Source of the DNA: Bacteriovoracaceae bacterium UBA1511
Lineage (GTDB): Bacteria; Bdellovibrionota; Bacteriovoracia; Bacteriovoracales; Bacteriovoracaceae
DNA length: 27,343 nucleotides
NCBI GenBank assembly: GCA_002323535.1
Contig: DCQT01000108.1
Coordinates: 1 to 27,343 of the forward strand
Direction of reading: 5' to 3'
This document shows positions 7,651 to 15,653 of the stretch, in pieces (the stretch's first letter is position 1; each line of letters opens with the position of its first letter). The position numbers and the translations under genes are program-made. The notes below the pieces were generated by a model. That model saw only the letters and a program-made list of their open reading frames with translations. It did no database searches and was not told the DNA's origin.

Positions 7651-8860
7651 CTATTTGATTTGTCTTAAGAGAGTAAAAGTCTCTTGTGCTTGAAAGAAAG
7701 ACTCTAAAAAAAGCAATCAAACAAAAAGCTATTCCTGAATACATATACATTTGTCTCACTGACACCATGTCCGCAAATAGTGCCACAACGAGTCCACCAA
7801 AAAAGTTTGGAATAACAAAACAAATTTGAACAATTGAATGGGCCATTGCCAAATCCTTGGTCTCAATTGTTTCGCTAATAAAATTAAACTGAGCAGGAAT
7901 TCGAATAAAAACGACGGCGCCCCAGATAATAAGAAGTGCACAAGCTAATATAAAGTTATTGAATTGAATCCAAATTAAAAGCATATTTGCTTCAAAGAGA
8001 AATCCAATAACGGCTAGTTTGTTTGAGGGAATGAACTCACCGATCTTATTAGATACTAATCCGCCAATTAGTCCACCTAGCCCAAAACAAAGCATGACTA
8101 CTCCATAGTCTTCTTTTGTTCCATCAAGCTCTTGAAGTGTGTAGGGTAAAAGTAGTGGAATTAAAATTCCAACCATCATACCGACGATGGCGTATTGGAT
8201 TGACATGGTCCTAATATGGGGGTGTTTTGATAGAAATTTTAGGTCAAACATAAACCCAGCTTCTTTATCAGAGGCCTCTTGATTTATATTTTTTATATCG
8301 CTCATTCCAAGAAGTAAGATGAAGGCAACGACATATGTAAGAAGGTCTCCTAGGAAAATTGGGGTAATCGTACCAAGTCGTGTGTAAATTAATGCACCAA
8401 TATAAGGACAAATTAAATGAAGTGCGGCGTAGGTTGTGCTGGATAGACTATTTGCTTTTTTTATTTTTTCTTTTGGTACGAAAACATTAGTTAAAGCACG
8501 TCTTAATGGAGTGAAGATCCCCTGAAAAAATGCAACTAGACCCGAGAGGCAAACTAAAAGAGTCGGACTTTCTGAGAAGATCATTAATATGAGTAGTGGA
8601 ATCCTAATGAGGTTTGAAAATAATAATATCCTCTTAAAACTTTTATAGTTTCTAAGACCACCACCAATAAAAGTTCCTAAGGTATAGGAGAGAATGAAAA
8701 CAGCTTTTGAAGTGCCAAGCCATGACTTCGAATTATCAGTCAGTGAAAAAAGGTAAAGCATTAGCCCTGTGTCTGTGACAAAACTACCAAATTCAGAGAT
8801 TCCGCTGGCGAAAAAAAGTCTAGCGAAATTTCGGTGTTTAAATAGACTAGATGAGCTCAA
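7631..8860 (-). CDS. Major facilitator superfamily permease
   Basis: A 409-residue membrane protein with twelve predicted hydrophobic helices and a loop of polar residues in the middle (about 192-206), the usual 6+6 MFS arrangement. The N-terminus LFKHRNFARLFFASGISEFGSFV resembles the MFS_3 / enterobactin-exporter-like branch, whose members often start with a 'FRxLwxg' element and lack the classical MFS motif A. A second GLGGLIGGLVSNKIGE element starts the C-terminal half. Substrate is unknown; homologues include exporters of siderophores and drugs. It is a single-gene unit, divergent from the M28 aminopeptidase (124 bp between starts) and convergent with the M3 peptidase, with its final codons inside the terminator stem of that gene. 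Confidence 0.85.
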   Translation of the reverse strand: MSSSSLFKHRNFARLFFASGISEFGSFVTDTGLMLYLFSLTDNSKSWLGTSKAVFILSYTLGTFIGGGLRNYKSFKRILLFSNLIRIPLLILMIFSESPTLLVCLSGLVAFFQGIFTPLRRALTNVFVPKEKIKKANSLSSTTYAALHLICPYIGALIYTRLGTITPIFLGDLLTYVVAFILLLGMSDIKNINQEASDKEAGFMFDLKFLSKHPHIRTMSIQYAIVGMMVGILIPLLLPYTLQELDGTKEDYGVVMLCFGLGGLIGGLVSNKIGEFIPSNKLAVIGFLFEANMLLIWIQFNNFILACALLIIWGAVVFIRIPAQFNFISETIETKDLAMAHSIVQICFVIPNFFGGLVVALFADMVSVRQMYMYSGIAFCLIAFFRVFLSSTRDFYSLKTNQIERELID

Positions 8861-8925
8861 TTAATTATTTCCTATGTAAGATTAAATTAGTTTTTCTCAG
8901 TTCATTCATTGTTAGAATATTAAAA

Positions 8926-8961
8926 GGTTTTGTAAACCATCGGGTTTCAAGGAGGAAACTC
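8926..8961 (+). promoter_or_regulatory. Leader with alternative hairpins before the aminopeptidase gene
   Basis: Four short segments can pair in three mutually exclusive ways: GGTTT (8926-8930) with AAACC (8934-8938); the same AAACC with GGTTT (8943-8947); and GGGTTTC (8942-8948) with GAAACTC (8955-8961), the last including one G-U pair and placing AAGGAG in its loop. The ribosome-binding site that decides the gene start is a separate GGAGGGG at 8972-8978, 6 nt before ATG 8985. I recognise no known riboswitch class. Whether this region is transcribed has not been shown. Confidence 0.3.
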
Positions 8962-8984
8962 AACGTCCAGCGGAGGGGCTTTTA

Positions 8985-10154
8985 ATGTTAGGAAAACAAA
9001 TCATTTATTTTCTTATTTCCTCGATCTTATTTATAGGAGCCTTGCACGCAAAAATAGTAACCACTGATAATGACGTTGCTCACCAAAAAATGGATCTTTT
9101 TGACTTTATTTATAAAACAGAGATTACAGACGGTCTCATCGCAGAAGTTGCAGAGGAAAATATTTTAAAACTGTCTCATCATTTGCATGAAGAACATCAC
9201 CGATGTGGAGGGTTTATTGTTCATGATACCCTCGAGGAAGCCAAAGAATTTCTAAAAAACTCAAGGTCTGGTGAATTGAATAAATATTTTATTGACTACA
9301 GTATTTCGAATGAGGATGAAGTTAATACTTATCTCCCAATGGTTGCGGAAAAAAACATTAATGAAACGATCACGAAATTATCCTCATACCATAATAGATA
9401 CTACAAAGCTCAAACAGGGATTCAATCGTCTGAGTGGATTGCCGATCACTGGTCAGACATTATTGCAAACCGTGAGGACGCAAGCGTTGAAATTTATCGC
9501 CATGAAAGATGGCCGCAACCGACAATTATTCTAACGATAAACGGTGAGTCAGATGAGACAATCGTAATTGGTGGCCATGCTGATTCAATTGCTGGATATT
9601 TTGGTGGTGAGCATAATAAAGCTCCAGGAGCTGACGATAATGCTTCTGGGATTGCAACAATAACTGAAGTCATTAGAGTTTTGGTTGACGGCAATTTTAA
9701 ACCTAAAAAAACACTTAAGTTCATGGCCTATTCTGCAGAAGAAGTAGGGCTATTGGGGAGCAAAGAAATTGCTCGTCTTTACAACCAAAACCAAGAAAAG
9801 GTTATAGGTGTCCTTCAGCTTGATATGACGTTATATCATGGCTCAAGAAATCAAGATATTATCTTAATTTCGGATTACACGAATCAGGAGCAAAACGCAT
9901 TTTTAGGGAACTTAATCGATAAGTATTTACAGCTTTCTTGGATGTATGACAGATGCGGGTATGCTTGTTCTGATCATGCTTCTTGGACAGGCAATGGGTT
10001 TCCAGCATCATTTCCTTTTGAGGCGAAGAAAAACGACATGAACCGAAAGATCCATACAAGTAATGATACTCTTGAGGTTGCGAGAGGAGTTGCAGACCAC
10101 CCTGTAAAGTTTGCTAAGCTAGCGCTTTCGTACTTGATTGAGTTAGATCGCTAA
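8985..10154 (+). CDS. Secreted M28-family zinc aminopeptidase (leucyl aminopeptidase type)
   Basis: A 389-residue exported exopeptidase. Residues 1-22 are a Sec signal peptide ending LHA. Residues 25-150 form a propeptide-like region, and the catalytic domain carries all five co-catalytic zinc ligands of the Aeromonas/Vibrio aminopeptidase group: His198 in GGHADS, Asp217 in PGADDNASG, Glu253 with general base Glu252 in SAEEVGLLGS, Asp280 in LQLDM, and His357 in KIHTSNDT. Cys324 and Cys328 in CGYACSDH match the conserved disulfide. It would release N-terminal residues from peptides outside the inner membrane, suiting a proteolytic or predatory lifestyle. The start is set by a strong GGAGGGG 6 nt upstream. 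It stands alone, 67 nt before the helicase gene. Confidence 0.93.
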   Translation: MLGKQIIYFLISSILFIGALHAKIVTTDNDVAHQKMDLFDFIYKTEITDGLIAEVAEENILKLSHHLHEEHHRCGGFIVHDTLEEAKEFLKNSRSGELNKYFIDYSISNEDEVNTYLPMVAEKNINETITKLSSYHNRYYKAQTGIQSSEWIADHWSDIIANREDASVEIYRHERWPQPTIILTINGESDETIVIGGHADSIAGYFGGEHNKAPGADDNASGIATITEVIRVLVDGNFKPKKTLKFMAYSAEEVGLLGSKEIARLYNQNQEKVIGVLQLDMTLYHGSRNQDIILISDYTNQEQNAFLGNLIDKYLQLSWMYDRCGYACSDHASWTGNGFPASFPFEAKKNDMNRKIHTSNDTLEVARGVADHPVKFAKLALSYLIELDR

Positions 10155-10159
10155 GTTGA

Positions 10160-10176
10160 CCAAGGTAGGTCCTTGG
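10160..10176 (+). other. Short GC-rich inverted repeat after the aminopeptidase gene
   Basis: CCAAGG (10160-10165) and CCTTGG (10171-10176) flank TAGGT, a 6-bp stem with a 5-nt loop that begins 5 nt after the stop codon. There is no following T run, so it is at best a weak or factor-dependent terminator. TATAAT at 10190-10195 follows but has no -35 at proper spacing. Confidence 0.3.
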
Positions 10177-10221
10177 GATAGGGTGCGAGTATAATGCAGT
10201 ACATAAAGTTGGAAAAAATAA

Positions 10222-12867
10222 ATGCACCTAGTTGATTATAAAAGTATTGAAAAAGCGATAGACCAAGAAAGACAAGCCTTCATAAAAGTTCAAGCCTTCT
10301 CCGAAGATGCGGATGAGGTCAGATCAACTGAAGAAGCAAGCAAGATATTATCTTTCCTAGAGACAATTCAAACAAATCTTTTCGATCTATTTCAACAATA
10401 TCCAAGTCTTGAGGAACTGTTTGACCGTGAGTTTGTAAGCTTTAAGGACTTTGCTTCCCTTGAGTACATTCTTGAGCTGTGTTTTCTTGATGATTTTATT
10501 TTTCCAGATAATGAGGATTTTCCTTTAACAAGTGTGGTTGATGGAAAATTTAAAGAAGACTACATTGGTGACTATCTCGATTTCTTCAAAAGTTACGTCA
10601 CTAAGAAAAAGAAAAACCACGAAGACTTTCAAAAAGAAATCGAAGAGAACTTTAATAAAGAGTTAAAAACTAAAGAGCTCCCTTGCCGTTGCTCAGAATG
10701 TCTAAATAGTTACAGGTTCAAACTTCGAGACACTACCTACCAAGAAAGCGTGGAGCTAATAGAAAACTTCAAGACTGAGATTAGTGAAAAGCTTGATGAT
10801 GCAAGTATCTGTGAAACTTTATATCGAGATCTTCAAAAGACTCTTGATAAAAGCTTTTTTAATTTAAGATTTAAATTAAAAAGAAGTACTCTGAATCGTC
10901 TTGAGTCTCAGGTCAAAAATAGATTAAAGTCTGAATTTTCCTATCCATCCGATATGGCGAAAAAAAGACTCTCGTCCCTTCAAATGTTTTTTGATCAAGA
11001 ATTATTGGATCAAGATTTAAAGCTCGATATTATCTCAGAGCCTGAATACGAAAGATGGTATCAAATGCTCTCAACCAATATCTGGCGATCAAAGAAGTAT
11101 TTAGAAGTTGAGTTTAAAAAATTTCTGAAGTCTATTCTAACTTTAAAGAGAAAGGACATCTCTGCAAAAATTCTAAAAGATTACCTTGGGCAATTCTGGG
11201 CTTTTAGTAATGCCAGACAGATTAAAAGAAAAATTATCTATCATATGGGTCCAACCAATTCAGGGAAAACGTACCATGCGATTGAAGGCTTATCTAAAGT
11301 CGAAAAAGGCTGTTACCTTGCTCCTCTTCGATTACTTGCGGCAGAGCTTTATGACACATTAAACGAAAAAGGGTGCAAGACAACTCTTCTCACGGGAGAA
11401 GAAGTTATTGAAATACCGGGAGCTACTCACTATTCATCAACAATTGAGATGGCCCGTTTTCAAGAAATATTTGATTGTGTCGTCATTGATGAAATTCAGA
11501 TGATCACTGACCCGCAAAGGGGCTGGGCGTGGACACGTGCGCTAGTAAATATTTTTTCTCCAGAAGTACATGTTTGTGGGGACCCTTCAGTTCTTGAGCT
11601 TGTGAAAAATATTGTTGAACTTTGTGGCGATGAGCTTGAAATAAAAAATTATGATCGAATGACAGAGCTTCAGGTGATGAAAAACCCTGTGAGGCTTGGC
11701 GATTTAGAAAAGTCAGATGCATTAATTGTATTTTCTAGAAAAAATGCCCTTAAATATAAATCAGAACTTGAACGACTTGGTTTTAAAGTCTCAATTGTTT
11801 ATGGAAGACTAAGCCCTGAGGTCAGAAGAGAGCAGGCCCGTAAATTTGACTCTGGTGAAACAGATATAATTGTGGCGACAGATGCGATTGCAATGGGAAT
11901 GAATCTTCCAATAAAGAGAATCATTTTTAGCACTGTTACGAAGCATATTAATGGTAAGTCCTTTGATATTTCAAAAAGCGAGATTAAACAGATTGCAGGG
12001 CGAGCAGGTCGATATCAAAAATTTCCATTGGGAGAAGCGGGTTGCTTATCAAAGGTGGAGGAAGGTTTAGATAAAATTAGATCTGCGCTTGATGGAAAAT
12101 TACCTCAGAAAAAACAATGTATGGTTGGACCGGACTTGGATATTTTTGCGCAAGTTAATACTGCATTAACAGAAAATAGTTTGCCGCTTCTAGGGCTATC
12201 TGAGTTCTTAAGACTCTTCAACACAATGACTTTTAAGAAACCTTTTTATTGCGTTGAGCTTAAAGAGATGATCGAGCTGACAGAACTTGTTGAGGAAGCG
12301 AATAGAGATTTCACTTTGAGTGATGCGGAAATATTTGGTTTTTCCTGTGCGCCAGTAAACTTGGGGTTAATTGAGCACGTTCAATATTATATTTATATTT
12401 TAAATAACTATGTTCGTCAGACTGATATTATTAATGAACCGATTGATTCAAATAGTGATGATATTGATTATCTGGAAACCGCTATTAAATGTGTTGAGCT
12501 TTATCAATGGCTCGCACGTCACTTTAACAAAAAGAATTTCACCTTTAACGAGCAAGAGCTTCTATACAATAAATCTCAAGCGGTAGAGAAATTAAATAAC
12601 CTTCTTGGACAAAGAATTGTAAAGAGATGCGCTAGCTGTGGCTGTAAGCTTGACGACAAATCTAAGTTTGCTATTTGTGAAGAGTGTTTTCAAAATAGAA
12701 GATTCGCTCGAGGAAGAAGAGGGCCAGGATCTGGTTATGGGAAACCAAGAGGGGAAAGGCGTGGAGCTGATTTCTCAGGCGCTAAATCTAAAGGTGGAAG
12801 AGGCGAAGGCCGAGGAAAAAATCGTAAAAAAAGAAAAAGTAATTCAAAGAGCTTTAAAAGATTTTAA
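10222..12867 (+). CDS. Suv3-like superfamily 2 RNA helicase with zinc ribbon and Arg/Gly tail
   Basis: An 881-residue helicase. The Walker A loop GPTNSGKT is at 343-350 and motif II is DEIQ (423-426), followed by DPQRGWAWTRAL. This DEIQ with GWAWTRA is typical of the mitochondrial Suv3 / bacterial Suv3-like group rather than DEAD-box proteins. YLAPLRLLAAELYD, VCGDPSV and motif VI QIAGRAGRY (590-598) follow in order. The N-terminal 340 residues are helical with a Cys155-x-Cys157-x-x-Cys160 cluster. Residues 803-822 have CxxCxC...CxxC spacing, a likely zinc ribbon, and the last 50 residues are Arg/Gly/Lys-rich, as in RNA-binding tails. A role in ATP-driven RNA unwinding in turnover or ribosome maturation is likely. 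The DUF455 gene begins 9 nt downstream. Confidence 0.87.
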   Translation: MHLVDYKSIEKAIDQERQAFIKVQAFSEDADEVRSTEEASKILSFLETIQTNLFDLFQQYPSLEELFDREFVSFKDFASLEYILELCFLDDFIFPDNEDFPLTSVVDGKFKEDYIGDYLDFFKSYVTKKKKNHEDFQKEIEENFNKELKTKELPCRCSECLNSYRFKLRDTTYQESVELIENFKTEISEKLDDASICETLYRDLQKTLDKSFFNLRFKLKRSTLNRLESQVKNRLKSEFSYPSDMAKKRLSSLQMFFDQELLDQDLKLDIISEPEYERWYQMLSTNIWRSKKYLEVEFKKFLKSILTLKRKDISAKILKDYLGQFWAFSNARQIKRKIIYHMGPTNSGKTYHAIEGLSKVEKGCYLAPLRLLAAELYDTLNEKGCKTTLLTGEEVIEIPGATHYSSTIEMARFQEIFDCVVIDEIQMITDPQRGWAWTRALVNIFSPEVHVCGDPSVLELVKNIVELCGDELEIKNYDRMTELQVMKNPVRLGDLEKSDALIVFSRKNALKYKSELERLGFKVSIVYGRLSPEVRREQARKFDSGETDIIVATDAIAMGMNLPIKRIIFSTVTKHINGKSFDISKSEIKQIAGRAGRYQKFPLGEAGCLSKVEEGLDKIRSALDGKLPQKKQCMVGPDLDIFAQVNTALTENSLPLLGLSEFLRLFNTMTFKKPFYCVELKEMIELTELVEEANRDFTLSDAEIFGFSCAPVNLGLIEHVQYYIYILNNYVRQTDIINEPIDSNSDDIDYLETAIKCVELYQWLARHFNKKNFTFNEQELLYNKSQAVEKLNNLLGQRIVKRCASCGCKLDDKSKFAICEECFQNRRFARGRRGPGSGYGKPRGERRGADFSGAKSKGGRGEGRGKNRKKRKSNSKSFKRF

Positions 12868-12876
12868 AAAATTGAA

Positions 12877-13695
12877 ATGAATATTATTGATTACTGCGAG
12901 CATATTCTATTTTGTCCAAAGGTTGAGGATAAACTTCTCTCTCCTAGTGAAGTTATCTGCTTTAAGCGAAAGGTTGGAAGACCTATTCCTAATATGCCAG
13001 CTCGTGATTCCCAATATAAGTTTAGTGAGAAAAGGGCGAAGTTTCCAAAAGCGGGCTCTCTTCAAGATGATAAAAATAAGGCTTTGGCTTTACACTTTTT
13101 TGCCAATCATGAGCTCTTAGCAATCGAAATGATGGCCGGAGCGATTATAAAATTTGCTTATACTGTTAACGCTGTGGAATTCAAAAAGATATCAATTGGA
13201 ATTTTCTCCGCGATTAAAGATGAGCAAAAGCACTTTAAGCTATACCAGTCTAGATTCAATGAGCTTGGGCTTAAGTTTGGAGATGTTCCAGTAAATGATT
13301 TTTTTTGGCGATATTTTGATGAGCTCAAAAGCTTCGAAGATTTTTTTAGTATTATGTCCTTAACATTTGAGGCTGCAAATTTAGATTTTGCCTATTACTA
13401 TGCTGGTGTCTTTCGCTCAATTGGAGATGATAAGACCGCCAATATATTGGATATAATATATAAAGATGAATTGAAGCATGTGCAGCTAGGCGCTTTTTGG
13501 GTGAAGAATTTAAGCGATAAAGAGACTCTTTGGAGTGCATATATGAATAGTCTTCCAGAGGGAATTACTCCAGCAAGATCCAAGGGAATTTCTTTTAATC
13601 TAGATCACCGAAAAAAAGCTGGTTTGCCAGTATGCTTCATTGAAGAATTGAGCCGTTTTGAGGATAATTTTCGTATAACCAACAGACGAAAATGA
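12877..13695 (+). CDS. DUF455 ferritin-like (probable di-iron) protein
   Basis: A 272-residue cytoplasmic protein matching the DUF455 ferritin-like family: FFANHELLAIEMMAGA (74-89), Glu116-x-x-His119 in KDEQKHF, Glu165 in FEAANLDF, and Glu198-x-x-His201 in KDELKHVQLG. Those residues, with Glu79 or Glu84 in the first helix, give the two ExxH plus two Glu pattern of a di-iron four-helix bundle. The family's reaction is not established; related bundles act as oxidases, hydroxylases (MiaE) or iron stores. The start is 9 nt after the helicase stop, and the stop overlaps the next start by 4 nt (ATGA), so the downstream ATP-grasp-like gene is translationally coupled. Family assignment is from motif recall. 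Confidence 0.8.
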   Translation: MNIIDYCEHILFCPKVEDKLLSPSEVICFKRKVGRPIPNMPARDSQYKFSEKRAKFPKAGSLQDDKNKALALHFFANHELLAIEMMAGAIIKFAYTVNAVEFKKISIGIFSAIKDEQKHFKLYQSRFNELGLKFGDVPVNDFFWRYFDELKSFEDFFSIMSLTFEAANLDFAYYYAGVFRSIGDDKTANILDIIYKDELKHVQLGAFWVKNLSDKETLWSAYMNSLPEGITPARSKGISFNLDHRKKAGLPVCFIEELSRFEDNFRITNRRK

Positions 13696-14636
13696 TTTAT
13701 CATACAAATTTTGACTACGAATTGGCCCTTGAAGCTAGTTTAAAAAACAAAACTTATACTCCAAATAGAAGAATGAATAACGAGTTCTCCTATCTTTTTT
13801 TATGGTGTGAATCAAAGTTAAACAAGGTGCTTTTGAGTGATATTGATTTTGGCCCAAGGTATATTGATTCCATTTCAAAGACGCTTGGTTTTGAGGTAAA
13901 AACATCATGGACCAAAAAAAGTAGTGAAAAAATAGAAAATTGGTGGGGAAAACTTGAAAATATACCACTTGAGCTAAAGCTTAACTCTAAAGTTTATCAC
14001 CAGAAGCTTCTTGAAACCGTTAAACCCAAGCATTTCATTCATGGAATAGTTTGTTCAAAAGGAGAGTTTATATCTTCGGGAGACTATTTTTTTAGGTCAG
14101 AGTATGGTTTTGCGGGAATGGGAAGTTTTAGGTTTAAAAATAGGTCCTTTATCCCAAGAGCTGGTGTAGTTACGCCGTTTTTGAGTAAAAAACTTGATTT
14201 AAGTTGTTTTTATAATAACGGAGAAACCAAAATCTATATTAATGAAATCTCTAAAATGAATTCTTTTTATGGGTGTAAGGTTTTCAAAAATGATGATTTT
14301 CTAACTGAGGAGCTACGAAGAAGAGGCATAGATGATTCTACTGTAAAAGAATCTTTTCAAGAAGTTATTGAAGTGATCATAGGAAAATATCCAGAATTGA
14401 AGAAATTTCAAATTGATGGGATCTATACTGATGATAATCAATGCTTGATAAATGAGATTAACTATAGAAAAAGTATGGGGCAAATTGCTTTAAAATTACT
14501 AGAGTACTTCCCTGATGAATCTTCACTGAAGTTCTCCTTAATCCCTAAAAAAAATTTCAAATTTAAAAGTAATATGTCTGTAATGACACCTGAAAATTCT
14601 TATGAATATCAGTTTATAACTACAATCTCGTTCTAA
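13692..14636 (+). CDS. Divergent ATP-grasp-like protein
   Basis: A 314-residue protein that I place in the ATP-grasp fold with moderate confidence. FRSEYGFAGMGSFRF (about 134-148) looks like the strand plus glycine-rich loop over the ATP phosphates. RAGVVTPFL resembles the hinge strand. IDGIYTDDNQCLINEINYRKSMGQ near the C-terminus (about 241-264) has the Asp ... Asn-Glu-Ile-Asn-x-Arg arrangement that binds Mg-ATP and acyl phosphate in this fold. ATP-grasp enzymes ligate a carboxylate to an amine or thiol. The substrate cannot be inferred. The 4-nt overlap with the DUF455 gene argues that the two products act on the same pathway. No signal peptide. Its C-terminal 40 residues match nothing I know. 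Confidence 0.55.
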   Translation: MIYHTNFDYELALEASLKNKTYTPNRRMNNEFSYLFLWCESKLNKVLLSDIDFGPRYIDSISKTLGFEVKTSWTKKSSEKIENWWGKLENIPLELKLNSKVYHQKLLETVKPKHFIHGIVCSKGEFISSGDYFFRSEYGFAGMGSFRFKNRSFIPRAGVVTPFLSKKLDLSCFYNNGETKIYINEISKMNSFYGCKVFKNDDFLTEELRRRGIDDSTVKESFQEVIEVIIGKYPELKKFQIDGIYTDDNQCLINEINYRKSMGQIALKLLEYFPDESSLKFSLIPKKNFKFKSNMSVMTPENSYEYQFITTISF

Positions 14637-14662
14637 AAATAAGTTATAATACCCTTAGGATT

Positions 14663-15652
14663 ATGGATATTAAAAAAGAGATTGAAAAATTAAAAATTAA
14701 GTTTAGTGATGTTGGCAAAAACGTTCAGGCATCAATGAACAGAGTTTTAAAAAGAAAAAAAGTTGATGAGTCAGCCAACGATGATGATAAAACGAAACCG
14801 GATAATCCTAATCTCAGTAGTGCAGATAATCAGAATACAGATCAAGTTGAGAATAAGGGCCTAGATACAGATGAAGAAAAAGATAAGAAAAATAAAAAGA
14901 ATAAATTTACTGAACAGGACTTAAAAAGAAAAAAAATTCTTTACTTTATCGCTGTAATAGCTATTGCCGTTACTCTCTTTGTTGAGGATGAAGAAGTCAT
15001 TCAGCAGGTTCAAAATGCAGTTAAAGAGAATGTAAATAAAATTGCATCAGGAGATGGAGATTTAAAAGACTCTTCGGGAAATTCCTCAGATGAGATACCA
15101 AAAACAGAAACGAACTCAGGGCTAAATGATGATAATCAAGAATACTCAGACAATATGGAAGTTGTTAACGATTCCGTTGAAGAATATGAACCAAAGCCAG
15201 TTAAAAAGGTAAAAAGCCAACCAAAAAGTAAAAAAGTGGCAAAGTCTGATGAGTCAGAAGAGGACTTGGACTTTGATTTTGATTTAACCTCAATAAACAA
15301 AAATGTGAAAAAAAAGTCGGCCAAAAAGATTCCCGCGAAAAAGGATATGATCGATTTAGCAAAAAAAATTGAGAAAAAAGCCTTGGAGGAATCTAGAAAA
15401 AAGGAATACAAAAAGGTTAACTATTTAAAGGTAGGTAGAGGGCTAGCTTATAATTGCAAAGCAAAATATTGGGCTTGTCTTAATAAAAGTGAATACTTTA
15501 ATTGTAGAGATAATAAAGAACATTTGGAATTAAATAAGAAGCCCAAAGAATGCTTTCCATTAGAGGTGTACTCTTCAATTAGAGACTGTAAAATTATTCA
15601 AATTCATAATATTAATACTTTGAAAAAAACTGACTTTTGTAAGGGTAATTAA
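14663..15652 (+). CDS. Charged single-pass membrane protein with Cys-rich C-terminal domain
   Basis: Not recognised. Of 329 residues, 1-88 are a highly charged Lys/Asp/Asn-rich segment, followed by one hydrophobic helix (about 91-105, KILYFIAVIAIAVTLFV) with a basic N-side, so the first part should be cytoplasmic and the rest periplasmic. Residues 110-250 are acidic then basic low-complexity sequence, and the last 75 residues form a compact-looking domain with six Cys (YNCKAKYWAC, FNCRD, KECF, RDCK, DFCK). The layout suggests a periplasm-spanning tether, perhaps part of an envelope complex; this is inference. It begins 26 nt after the ATP-grasp-like gene and is followed after 1 nt by the SpoIIE-like gene. 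Confidence 0.78.
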   Translation: MDIKKEIEKLKIKFSDVGKNVQASMNRVLKRKKVDESANDDDKTKPDNPNLSSADNQNTDQVENKGLDTDEEKDKKNKKNKFTEQDLKRKKILYFIAVIAIAVTLFVEDEEVIQQVQNAVKENVNKIASGDGDLKDSSGNSSDEIPKTETNSGLNDDNQEYSDNMEVVNDSVEEYEPKPVKKVKSQPKSKKVAKSDESEEDLDFDFDLTSINKNVKKKSAKKIPAKKDMIDLAKKIEKKALEESRKKEYKKVNYLKVGRGLAYNCKAKYWACLNKSEYFNCRDNKEHLELNKKPKECFPLEVYSSIRDCKIIQIHNINTLKKTDFCKGN

Positions 15653-15653
15653 A

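Noticed and set aside
10156..10195. TTGACC and TATAAT before the helicase gene as a promoter.
   Set aside because: The two hexamers are 28 bp apart, too far for a sigma-70 promoter.
14645..14650. TATAAT before the charged membrane-protein gene, as a possible promoter.
   Set aside because: No -35 at acceptable spacing and the predicted start would leave only about 6 nt of leader before ATG 14663; chance match in AT-rich DNA.
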